From the NCBI GenBank assembly GCA_027491215.1, contig JAIXWP010000019.1, forward strand, positions 1 through 53,251: 53,251 nucleotides of DNA. Direction: 5' to 3'. This stretch comes from Flavobacteriales bacterium (lineage in GTDB: Bacteria > Bacteroidota > Bacteroidia > Flavobacteriales_D > Sanyastnellaceae). Both the position numbers and the translations under genes were made by a program. Of the stretch, positions 26,983 through 34,737 are shown one piece after another. The notes under the pieces were generated by a model that did not search any database, was not told the DNA's origin, and saw only the letters and a list, made by a program, of their open reading frames with translations. Each line of letters begins with the position of its first letter. Position 1 is the stretch's first letter.

Positions 26983-28764
26983 ATGAAGTTTAGATTTTCC
27001 ATATCACGAAGAATAACATTAGGCTTTGGTCTATTTATCCTGGTTGTGGCAATTCTATTCCTCATCACTACGTCTACCCTCCGTCAAAGCAGAGCCATCA
27101 ACGAGCGTATCAACCAAAACTTTGTACCCTCACTCTATGCATTGCAAGAACTCGACAACCGCTTGATGCGAAGTCAGGACCTCGGCAGACAATGGGCCTT
27201 TGTGCAGCGACTAGAAGACGATCAGGAGCGACTAGAGATGACGATGTTGTGTGAGAAAATTATTCCTGCACAATTATTCAAGCTCAATGAATGTTCGGTT
27301 GGTTGGAATCAACAAGACCGCAAGTTGCACGAACAACTCGTACATAATGTACGTCAGTTACTAGCTCATTATTCATCCATCCAAAAACTGCTTCCTTCGT
27401 TTGATAGTTATAGTGATCCATTGGCTACTATGGATGCAGAATCCTACTTTCTTGAAGGTGGCCAAATACCGCAGACTTACGCCAATATCCGATCTACGAT
27501 TGATCAATTGATTCAGCATCAGCAGCAATACATGGATAGCGATATCGCTCTAATGAATAATTCATTTGATCAATTGAAAATGCTATTGATCAATATCTCC
27601 ATTAGCGTAATTGTTGCTGGTATTTTCATTGCATTCTTTACTTCACGTTCAATCGTAAAACCGATTAATTCTCTTCGAAGAAAACTGTCCAACCTATCAT
27701 TGGGTATATACTCTCTTCACCCCACCAAAGCTGGGAATGACGAAATTGGAGATATGGCCGTAGCGGTGAATAAACTCATCACCAATTTTGAGAAAACAAA
27801 AGAATTTTCGATCAATGTAGGTGCTGGTAATTTTGACGTTCAATTCGAGCCCTTGAGCGATCATGATGAAATGGGAAAATCGCTTCTCCGAATGAGAGAT
27901 GATCTCCTTTCCTATCGGAGTGAGATGGAGCAAAAAGTGCAGCAACAAACTCAAGAGATTCGGAAGCAAAAAGAAGAAGTCGAAGCACAAACAGAAAAGA
28001 TAACAGCGCTCTATATCGATCTTCAATCGAGTATCGATTATGCACAACGATTGCAAGAAACTATTCTACCCAACGATGCTACCATCAAGAGAATGTTTCC
28101 TGACTCCTTTGTCTTCTTCCGTCCTAAAGCTACGGTCAGTGGTGACTTTTATTGGTTCAAAGAATTGGGTGGTAAAAAAGTTTTTGCCGCTGCTGACTGC
28201 ACCGGCCATGGTGTGCCAGGGGCATTCATGAGCCTCGTGGGACATAATGTACTCAACACCGTTACAAAAGTATTTACGAAGCCTTCGCAAATTCTCAATA
28301 ATGCCAATCGTCTGGCAGTGGATGTATTGCGATCCAATGACGGCACAACATACATGCGCGACGGAATGGACATCGCTCTTTGCACCATCGATTTCAAAAC
28401 GATGACCCTCGAATACAGCGGTGCCCATAACCCTGCATACATCATTAGAAATGGTGAGATGATTACCATTGATAGCGACCCATTCAGTATAGGTAGCTAT
28501 GTAAACAACGAACGTGAGTTTACCAATCACGTCTTCAATCTTCAAAAAGACGACTGCCTCTATGTGTTCAGCGATGGATATGTCGATCAGTTTGGTGGTC
28601 CTAAAGGCAAGAAATTTATGCGCAAACAATTCCGTCAACTACTGATAGAAATTGCGCATTTGCCAATGCCAGAACAGAAATGGAGGCTAATGGATACACT
28701 CGATCGTTGGCAAGGTCAGCAAGAACAAGTCGATGATATCCTTGTATTAGGAATTCGTATCTAA
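26983..28764 (+). CDS. Membrane-bound SpoIIE-type serine phosphatase with HAMP
   Basis: A 593-residue signalling protein. A membrane helix at about 10-30, a periplasmic helical sensor at about 31-190, a second membrane helix at about 198-218, a HAMP region (SRSIVKPINSLRRKLSNLS), a coiled coil (RSEMEQKVQQQTQEIRKQKEEV), then a PP2C/SpoIIE domain from about 355. Metal-site motifs are intact: SGDFYWFKEL, AADCTGHGVPGAFMSL, YSGAHNPAYI, YVFSDGYVDQFGG and DDILVLG. It probably dephosphorylates an anti-anti-sigma-type or other phosphoserine partner. It is the last gene of the YfiR-TPR unit. A degraded palindrome copy (10/14) is at 27282. Confidence 0.92.
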   Translation: MKFRFSISRRITLGFGLFILVVAILFLITTSTLRQSRAINERINQNFVPSLYALQELDNRLMRSQDLGRQWAFVQRLEDDQERLEMTMLCEKIIPAQLFKLNECSVGWNQQDRKLHEQLVHNVRQLLAHYSSIQKLLPSFDSYSDPLATMDAESYFLEGGQIPQTYANIRSTIDQLIQHQQQYMDSDIALMNNSFDQLKMLLINISISVIVAGIFIAFFTSRSIVKPINSLRRKLSNLSLGIYSLHPTKAGNDEIGDMAVAVNKLITNFEKTKEFSINVGAGNFDVQFEPLSDHDEMGKSLLRMRDDLLSYRSEMEQKVQQQTQEIRKQKEEVEAQTEKITALYIDLQSSIDYAQRLQETILPNDATIKRMFPDSFVFFRPKATVSGDFYWFKELGGKKVFAAADCTGHGVPGAFMSLVGHNVLNTVTKVFTKPSQILNNANRLAVDVLRSNDGTTYMRDGMDIALCTIDFKTMTLEYSGAHNPAYIIRNGEMITIDSDPFSIGSYVNNEREFTNHVFNLQKDDCLYVFSDGYVDQFGGPKGKKFMRKQFRQLLIEIAHLPMPEQKWRLMDTLDRWQGQQEQVDDILVLGIRI

Positions 28765-28799
28765 AAAAAAGACCCATCTAATTCGACGGGTCATTTTTC
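28763..28799. terminator. Bidirectional terminator between the phosphatase and usp genes
   Basis: An A-run, GACCC (28771-28775), a short imperfect inner stem, GGGTC (28788-28792) and a T-run. It serves the two convergent genes. Confidence 0.75.
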
Positions 28800-28819
28800 T
28801 TTATTCTATCCAATTCCAA

Positions 28820-29656
28820 TTAAGGAATGAAGATCGGTCTGTCTGCTACATAAGTATCTACTGGATTCACGCACAATACAGGGATCTGCGCTTCATTCGT
28901 AATAACTTGTTGCTCGTAGCTTTGATTGAAAATACTCATGATGCTATTGTCGTAGAAGTTCATGATACAAATCAAATCTGCTTCTACTCCTGCACTGTAT
29001 TTCAAAAGAGCTTTTACAAAACCATCTGATTTTGATTCTGTAATCTCAACTTCGTAAGGAATGTTTTTTTCTGAAAAATATTCTTCTGCGAAGCGAATAT
29101 TTCTTTGCAATTGATTTCTCAAGAATTCATCTGTTTCACCTGGGGAAATCAAGTGAACTTTTGATCCAAAGTAATTGGCCATGTCTGCAACCAGACTAAG
29201 CTTCTGCTTTGTCTCTTTATGCAAATCCAATGGCACTACTAATTTGTGATAACCATGTGTGCGAATTGGGCGCTCTTGTACCACGATAAATGGAACACTG
29301 CTTTCAGTGACAATCTTCAAAGCTCTGCTGCCTGTTAAGAATTGCATGCCTCTCAAACCGTGCGTTCCCATAATGATGAGAGACGCATCAATTTCAGTTG
29401 CAACCTTATCAATATCTTCGAAAATGCTACCAATACGAATGATGGTATTGATTTCCACATTCGATTCTTTTGCGATCATCTCTTTCAAAGCATCAAGCTT
29501 TGCGCGAGCCTCAAGAATATTCTTTTTATTATCGATGATGTGAATGACATAAATGTCAGCACCGATTGTCCTAGCCATCAGAAGAGCGTGATCGATAGCG
29601 GTATCGCTCACCTTTGTAAAGTCTGTTGGCACTAGTATTTTTTTGTCAAAGGCCAT
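28820..29656 (-). CDS. Universal stress protein with two tandem UspA domains
   Basis: A 278-residue cytoplasmic protein. Domain 1 (about 1-145) has KKILVPTDFTKVSDTAIDHALLMA and IIMGTHGLRGMQFLTGSRALKIV, a G-x2-G-x9-G-S/T-like ATP site. Domain 2 (about 150-265) is more diverged, with KLVVPLDLHKETKQKLS and a weaker nucleotide loop (MNFYDNSIMSIFNQSYEQQVI). The pairing of an intact and a degenerate domain is common. A -7 box, TAGATTTG, lies at 29679-29686 on the minus strand. Confidence 0.94.
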   Translation of the reverse strand: MAFDKKILVPTDFTKVSDTAIDHALLMARTIGADIYVIHIIDNKKNILEARAKLDALKEMIAKESNVEINTIIRIGSIFEDIDKVATEIDASLIIMGTHGLRGMQFLTGSRALKIVTESSVPFIVVQERPIRTHGYHKLVVPLDLHKETKQKLSLVADMANYFGSKVHLISPGETDEFLRNQLQRNIRFAEEYFSEKNIPYEVEITESKSDGFVKALLKYSAGVEADLICIMNFYDNSIMSIFNQSYEQQVITNEAQIPVLCVNPVDTYVADRPIFIP

Positions 29657-29678
29657 TTGAATTGCGTTTAGTGTGGTA

Positions 29679-29686
29679 CAAATCTA
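29679..29686 (-). promoter_or_regulatory. -7 box of the usp gene
   Basis: TAGATTTG on the minus strand matches TANNTTTG, 22 bases before the usp ATG. The -33 box is unclear. The 96-base gap holds nothing else. Confidence 0.4.
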
Positions 29687-29752
29687 ATTGTTATCAGTGT
29701 TTTTTAGCGTGACTCAGGTCATTTTAAAAACTGAAGTTACTCACTACTTATT

Positions 29753-30517
29753 TCACGAATTGGCCAAAAAATCTTGGACAGCGTCCATAAACTCCACCGG
29801 AGTCTCAGCGTGTACCCAGTGTCCAGCTTGTTCAATAACCACGAATTTCGCTTGTGGCACCAATTCCAAAATAGATGGAAAATCTGCTTTTGGCACGTAT
29901 CCACTCTTTCCTCCTACCAGAAATAGAGTATTAACATTGATTTCCTTTAGGGGTAAACCCTGAATGATGACATTAATTTTTTCAAATAATACATCCAGAT
30001 TAAACCTCCAAGCCAACTCAGTTTGAGTCTTCCAGTAAAGGTTTTTCATTAAAAACTGAGCTGTGGAAGGCTCCGTAACGTATTCGAGCAGTCTTTCTTC
30101 CGCTTCCTTTCGACTTGCCACATGAGGAACTTTAACATTATAAAGTCCTTGAAAAATCACATCGTGATGGGGCGCATATGCTTTGATGCCCATGTCTACC
30201 ACAATCATTTTATCAATTAAAAAATCATGTTCCTGAGCAAATCGCATAATAGTCTTTCCACCCATGCTGTGCCCAATAAGAATCACATCCCGCAGTCCTT
30301 CGGCAGCTATCAGCTCGAGTAAATCTGCCGCCATCAAATCGTAAGAAAATTCTTCGCTGTGAGGTGAGTGCCCGTGATTTCTTTGATCTATCAGATATAC
30401 ACAGTAATTCTCTGCGAGTTTCTTAGCATGTGTTTGCCAGTTATCGCTGCTTCCGAAAAGGCCATGGAGAATCAAGATGGGCTGACCTTCGCCTATTTTC
30501 TTAAAATGCAATTTCAT
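29753..30517 (-). CDS. Alpha/beta-fold hydrolase (YbfF-like esterase)
   Basis: A 254-residue alpha/beta hydrolase. The oxyanion region is [15 protein letters not shown], the nucleophile elbow [10 protein letters not shown] (Ser about residue 98), and the late catalytic His in [27 protein letters not shown] and this layout resemble the YbfF esterase group. The substrate is unknown. Its start overlaps the pdxJ stop by 4 bases, so it is cotranscribed with pdxJ. Confidence 0.9.
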   Translation of the reverse strand: MKLHFKKIGEGQPILILHGLFGSSDNWQTHAKKLAENYCVYLIDQRNHGHSPHSEEFSYDLMAADLLELIAAEGLRDVILIGHSMGGKTIMRFAQEHDFLIDKMIVVDMGIKAYAPHHDVIFQGLYNVKVPHVASRKEAEERLLEYVTEPSTAQFLMKNLYWKTQTELAWRFNLDVLFEKINVIIQGLPLKEINVNTLFLVGGKSGYVPKADFPSILELVPQAKFVVIEQAGHWVHAETPVEFMDAVQDFLANS

Positions 30518-31227
30518 CGGAGTTCTCGCTTGTAGAGATTAACAGTATTTTCCAAACCCAAATAGAGCGCATCTGATATCAACGCATGGCCAATAGAGAC
30601 CTCTAATAATTGAGGAATATTTTGAGAAAAGTATCTTAAATTATCCAGAGACAAATCATGGCCGGCGTTAAGTCCAAGTCCCACGCGTTGAGCGGTTTCA
30701 GCCGCCATGACGAATGGAGCGATAGCCTCCTCTCGATTTGATAGATAGTGACTTGCATAAGCCTCAGTGTAAAGTTCCACGCGATCCGTTCCTGTAGCCA
30801 CCGCGGCTTCAATCATGTCTGCGACAGGGTCAATAAAAATACTGACGCGCATCCCTGCATCCTTTAACCTTGAAACAATATCTTTTAAAAATGCTGCATT
30901 TTCAATTGTATTCCACCCTGCGTTACTCGTCAAAACCCCTGGTGGATCTGGAACGAGCGTAACTTGATGAGGGCGGGTTTCTAATACAAGCTCCATAAAA
31001 CCACTGTCAGGATAGCCTTCCACATTAAACTCTGTGGTGACAACCTTCTTCAGATCTCGTACGTCTTGATATCTAATATGACGTTCATCGGGCCGTGGAT
31101 GTACTGTGATTCCCTCTGCTCCAAACTTTTCAATTTGGATGGCGGCCTTTATTACGTCTGGGGTGTTGCCACCTCGTGCATTTCGAATTGTAGCTATCTT
31201 ATTGATATTCACACTCAGCTTCGTCAT
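30514..31227 (-). CDS. pdxJ: Pyridoxine 5'-phosphate synthase
   Basis: A 237-residue TIM-barrel enzyme that joins 1-deoxyxylulose 5-phosphate and 3-amino-2-oxopropyl phosphate in vitamin B6 synthesis. Signatures: [48 protein letters not shown] and [14 protein letters not shown]. It has full length and is divergent from the CBS-domain gene across a 196-base gap in which I see no clear promoter box. Confidence 0.97.
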   Translation of the reverse strand: MTKLSVNINKIATIRNARGGNTPDVIKAAIQIEKFGAEGITVHPRPDERHIRYQDVRDLKKVVTTEFNVEGYPDSGFMELVLETRPHQVTLVPDPPGVLTSNAGWNTIENAAFLKDIVSRLKDAGMRVSIFIDPVADMIEAAVATGTDRVELYTEAYASHYLSNREEAIAPFVMAAETAQRVGLGLNAGHDLSLDNLRYFSQNIPQLLEVSIGHALISDALYLGLENTVNLYKRELR

Positions 31228-31423
31228 TTCCTTCTATTTGTTATTAATGAGCCTCATTATGTGCAAAACTCCGAACTATATCCTTTGGCTGTACGTCCTA
31301 GACCTGCAATTTTTGGCTCGATATTTAACTGCAGAACTAAACAAGATTTAATTCCGTATGTATAAGCAGTAGGGAGTTTCCCAAATGCGCTGTAAAAGTA
31401 GTAACACCTAACAAGATAAAACG

Positions 31424-32086
31424 TTGATAATAGCACGCAACATAATTGATCCAGTGTTCCCTTGTTTGGGAGCTTCTGAAGATCCGTCTCACGCTCTTCA
31501 ATTGATGGATGAGTTTCACGTTGCTCATTTACCAATCGTTGAAAACGGAAAATATGTCGGAATTGCGTCAGAGACAGCTATGCTTTCTGCCACCGATGTC
31601 ATCAGCAGTGAGTCATTTTCCTACGGCAATTTGATTCAAGGCCGAGTGTTAGCAAATGAACACATCCTAGATGTGCTTCGTGTAGCGAGTGAGTTTCACT
31701 TGACTGTTGTTCCTGTTGTAGATGCAGAAAGCAACTATATCGGAGCCATTACTTTAGAAGATTTAGTAGAAAAATTATCTCAGATGCAGGGTGCTACGCG
31801 TAAGGGCGGAATCATTGTTCTCGAGATGAATGAAATCGATTATAGCCTCCAACAAATCGCTCGAATTGTTGAGGAAAATGACGCAAAAATTCTAAGCACT
31901 TCAGTAAGCCCTGGTGATGATGGTAAAATTGAAGTCAATCTTAAAATTAGTGAGCCAGATGTGAACGCCATTCTGCAAAGTTTTGGTCGCTTCGGATTTG
32001 ATATTAAGGCCAGCTATCAGGAGCCAGAATACACTGAAGACATGAAGAAGCGTTACGAAGAATTAATGAGATATCTCAATATTTAG
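31424..32086 (+). CDS. CBS-domain protein
   Basis: A 220-residue cytoplasmic protein read from a TTG start, since no earlier ATG is available. Two CBS motifs fill about residues 5-125 (LMDEFHVAHLPIVENGKYVG and VASEFHLTVVPVVDAESNYIGAITLEDL), followed by a C-terminal ACT-like beta-alpha fold (GGIIVLEMNEIDYSLQQIARIVEENDAKI). CBS pairs usually bind adenosine nucleotides. It leads the cluster that continues with nadK, and this neighbourhood is common in Bacteroidota; a nucleotide-sensing role for the cluster is inferred. Confidence 0.88.
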   Translation: MIIARNIIDPVFPCLGASEDPSHALQLMDEFHVAHLPIVENGKYVGIASETAMLSATDVISSESFSYGNLIQGRVLANEHILDVLRVASEFHLTVVPVVDAESNYIGAITLEDLVEKLSQMQGATRKGGIIVLEMNEIDYSLQQIARIVEENDAKILSTSVSPGDDGKIEVNLKISEPDVNAILQSFGRFGFDIKASYQEPEYTEDMKKRYEELMRYLNI

Positions 32087-32099
32087 GATTAACTTCGTA

Positions 32100-32117
32100 C
32101 TCCCAAAAACAAGGGAG
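32100..32117 (+). promoter_or_regulatory. Small hairpin covering the nadK Shine-Dalgarno
   Basis: CTCCC (32100-32104), an 8-base A-rich loop and GGGAG (32113-32117). The GGGAG is the ribosome-binding purine run, 5 bases before the ATG. A 5-bp stem is weak by itself. Confidence 0.35.
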
Positions 32118-32122
32118 CTTTC

Positions 32123-32998
32123 ATGAAATTTTGCATCTACGGAAAACGATTTGAACCCGACTACGCCTCACACGTTGAGCAGTTGTTTCAAACCCTCATC
32201 AGAAGAGGAGTCAAGATTTCAGTTTATGATCAGTTCTATCATTTTCTAAAAACAAACTTTTCTGTTCCAGAAAATATAGAAACTTACTCTTCATTTGAAG
32301 AAGTAAAAGACGCGTCATTCATGTTGAGCGTTGGTGGTGATGGAACCGTGCTCGACACCGTTAGCATTATTCGAGACAGCAAAGTTCCTATTCTCGGCGT
32401 GAATACCGGCCGTCTCGGTTTCTTATCCCATGTAGATGTAGAGCAAATTGAAGAAGCTGTAGAAGCATTGATCAATGGAGAGTTTACTTTGGATAAACGT
32501 TCCTTGATTGAAGTTAGAAGTGAGCAACAAAGTTTTGGGGAGTTTCCTTTTGCCTTGAACGATGTGACCTTGATTAATAATGAGCGCAGCAGTATGATTA
32601 CTGTTCATGCTTATGTCAATGATCAATACATGAGCACATACTGGTCTGATGGTTTGATTGTAGCCACTCCAACTGGATCTACGGCTTACAGTTTAAGTTG
32701 TGGCGGCCCGATTGTGACTCCAGACTCGAACAATATTATCATCACACCGATTGCGCCTCACAACTTAAATGTGCGCCCATTGATTCTTTCAAACACGAAT
32801 AAAGTTTCGATTCGACCCGAGGGGCGTTCTTCAGAATTTCAGTTGACAGTAGACAGCAAAACCTATATCGTTCATCCTGAAACAATTATTGATTTGACTC
32901 GTGCCTCATTTGAGATCAATTTGGTGAGGCTAGAGAATCAAAACTTTTTCAACACCATCCGCAAGAAAATGGGTTGGGGAATGGATAAAAGAAACTAG
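32123..32998 (+). CDS. nadK: NAD kinase
   Basis: A 291-residue enzyme that phosphorylates NAD to NADP. The GGDGT ATP-site motif (MLSVGGDGTVLDTV, about residue 72) is intact, as are GVNTGRLGFLS, ALNDVTLINNERSSM and TPTGSTAYSLSCGGPIV. AAGGGAG lies 5 bases before the ATG, a rather good Shine-Dalgarno for this phylum, and it can pair with CTCCC at 32100-32104, so translation may be modulated by that small hairpin. Confidence 0.97.
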   Translation: MKFCIYGKRFEPDYASHVEQLFQTLIRRGVKISVYDQFYHFLKTNFSVPENIETYSSFEEVKDASFMLSVGGDGTVLDTVSIIRDSKVPILGVNTGRLGFLSHVDVEQIEEAVEALINGEFTLDKRSLIEVRSEQQSFGEFPFALNDVTLINNERSSMITVHAYVNDQYMSTYWSDGLIVATPTGSTAYSLSCGGPIVTPDSNNIIITPIAPHNLNVRPLILSNTNKVSIRPEGRSSEFQLTVDSKTYIVHPETIIDLTRASFEINLVRLENQNFFNTIRKKMGWGMDKRN

Positions 32999-33008
32999 TT
33001 ACAATCCT

Positions 33009-33016
33009 TAAATTTG
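33009..33016 (+). promoter_or_regulatory. -7 box upstream of the DUF6089-type gene
   Basis: TAAATTTG followed by C matches TANNTTTG exactly, 42 bases before the ATG at 33059. There is no TTTG at the usual distance. Confidence 0.35.
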
Positions 33017-33058
33017 CGTACCACGCAATAAAAACCCTATAACAGCGATAAGCAACCG

Positions 33059-33910
33059 ATGAAATTTAGGCTTTTAGCCATATTATTTTGCCTCTTCCAA
33101 TTAGCATCTTACGGTCAAGCGAGTAAATACGATAAGAGTAAAGAAATCGGACTACTGGCTGGAACTGCGTATTACCTAGGAGAAGTGAACCCTCATAAAC
33201 ATTTTGGCACAGCGCTAAAGTTGAGTGGAGGCTTGTCTTTTCGTAATAATTTCAATAAGCGATGGACCATGAAAGCTTCGCTGCTTTATGGTCAGATAGA
33301 GGCATACGATGCCGACAGTGATGATCCTTGGATCCGCAATCGCAATCTTCACTTTAGAAATCAATTTATCGAAAGTAGTCTTCAATTTGAGTTGAATTAT
33401 TTTGAATATCAAATTGGAAGTGAGAATAGGATTAGTCCCTATTTATTTATGGGACTTTCATACACTTCGATGAAACCACAAGCGAGCATCAATGGTGTTT
33501 GGTTTGAGTTGCAGCCTCTTGGAACAGAAGGTCAAGGCACCTCGGAAGGCGAGGCAAAATATAATACCGGCATTGTGACCATGCCTTTGGGTATTGGACT
33601 GAAAGTGAATATCTATAAAATCTTTGGATTTTCTATGGAATGGGGGATTCGAAGAACATTCACTGACTATTTCGATGATATTTCTGGTGTTTATGTCAAT
33701 CCAGAGTTTTTGGCAGACCAAAACGGGGCGCCCGCGGCACTTTTAGCTGATCAGAGTATTGTGAAGGCTGGACCAGACGGCACAAACACAGGTTATCAAA
33801 GGGGTGATCCTGGCCGTAAAGACCTGTATTTCTTTGTTTTAGGGTCATTAAATGTAAGAATTGATAAAAAGGCAACTTCCTGCTGGAATGGGCAGCTATT
33901 AACCCCTTGA
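33059..33910 (+). CDS. DUF6089-type outer-membrane beta-barrel protein
   Basis: A 283-residue exported protein with a signal peptide of about 20 residues (LLAILFCLFQLASYGQA). The body has alternating aromatic beta strands: EIGLLAGTAYYLGEVNPHKH, ESSLQFELNYFEYQIG, ISPYLFMGLSYTSM, FGFSMEWGIRRTFTDYFDDISGVY, ending FVLGSLNVRI. This matches a Bacteroidota family placed between nadK and uppS. It has no known function; an outer-membrane barrel is inferred from the strands. Confidence 0.85.
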   Translation: MKFRLLAILFCLFQLASYGQASKYDKSKEIGLLAGTAYYLGEVNPHKHFGTALKLSGGLSFRNNFNKRWTMKASLLYGQIEAYDADSDDPWIRNRNLHFRNQFIESSLQFELNYFEYQIGSENRISPYLFMGLSYTSMKPQASINGVWFELQPLGTEGQGTSEGEAKYNTGIVTMPLGIGLKVNIYKIFGFSMEWGIRRTFTDYFDDISGVYVNPEFLADQNGAPAALLADQSIVKAGPDGTNTGYQRGDPGRKDLYFFVLGSLNVRIDKKATSCWNGQLLTP

Positions 33911-33916
33911 AAACCG

Positions 33917-33924
33917 TACATTTG
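33917..33924 (+). promoter_or_regulatory. -7 box upstream of uppS
   Basis: TACATTTG followed by CACC matches TANNTTTG, 35 bases before the uppS ATG. It may start the uppS-bamA-skp transcript. Confidence 0.45.
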
Positions 33925-33959
33925 CACCCCTAAATATTGCTTTCCGTTTTTTAACCAAA

Positions 33960-34724
33960 ATGAATTACCTAGATCAAATAGATCAACACAATGTGCCGAA
34001 GCATGTAGCCATCATCATGGATGGCAACGGTCGTTGGGCTAAAAGCCAAGGTAAAGAAAGAATATTCGGACATTTTAATGGTGTTGAAGCCGTTCGTGCT
34101 TCTTTAAAAGCGGCAACTCGCGCAGGTGTCAAATACCTCACTCTCTACGCTTTTTCTCTAGAAAATTGGAATAGACCAAAAGAAGAAGTGGACGCACTGA
34201 TGAATCTTCTTGTTCATACTATCATGAGCGAGATTGATGAATTGGATAAAAATGGTGTTCGACTTCAAACTATTGGAAATATTGAAAACCTTCCTTTGAG
34301 TTGCAGAGCAGAGCTCGAAAAAGGAATGGAGCGCACAAAACATCACACCACCATCAATCTCATTCTCGCATTGAGCTACAGTGCGCGTTGGGAAATTAAT
34401 CAAGCTTTGAGACAAATTGTGGCTTCAGGAATTTCAGAAAATGAAATTACCGATGAACTCATCTCTAAACACCTTACTACTGCGGCATTTCCTGATCCCG
34501 AGCTTCTTATTAGAACAAGCGGAGAACGTCGGTTGAGTAACTTTTTGCTATGGCAAATCGCCTATGCAGAGTTATATTTTACCGAAACCCTTTGGCCTGA
34601 TTTCAATGAAGAAGATTTTTATAAAGCCATTTGTGATTACCAGCAACGTGAAAGAAGATTTGGCAAAACTTCAGAACAGCTTGTGTCAACAGATATTAAT
34701 TCAACGACCGACACCAAGCTTTAG
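33960..34724 (+). CDS. uppS: Isoprenyl transferase (undecaprenyl diphosphate synthase)
   Basis: A 254-residue cis-prenyltransferase that makes the C55 lipid carrier for peptidoglycan and surface polysaccharide. The signature HVAIIMDGNGRWAKSQGKERIFGH (about residues 15-38, catalytic Asp) and the late RTSGERRLSNFLLWQIAYAELYF are intact. bamA starts 13 bases after its stop. The product supplies the carrier that the 6-19 kb polysaccharide locus probably needs. Confidence 0.97.
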   Translation: MNYLDQIDQHNVPKHVAIIMDGNGRWAKSQGKERIFGHFNGVEAVRASLKAATRAGVKYLTLYAFSLENWNRPKEEVDALMNLLVHTIMSEIDELDKNGVRLQTIGNIENLPLSCRAELEKGMERTKHHTTINLILALSYSARWEINQALRQIVASGISENEITDELISKHLTTAAFPDPELLIRTSGERRLSNFLLWQIAYAELYFTETLWPDFNEEDFYKAICDYQQRERRFGKTSEQLVSTDINSTTDTKL

Positions 34725-34737
34725 TCTTAAACATTCC

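Noticed and set aside
27282-27299. GCTCAAT-GAAT-GTTCGGT as a palindrome copy in the phosphatase gene
   Set aside because: The right half is perfect but the left matches 4 of 7 at best; it was kept only as a side note to the dispersed motif.
34564-34737. 58-residue N-terminal extension of bamA through the uppS gene
   Set aside because: It lies in another frame of uppS and would bury the signal peptide that begins at 34738.
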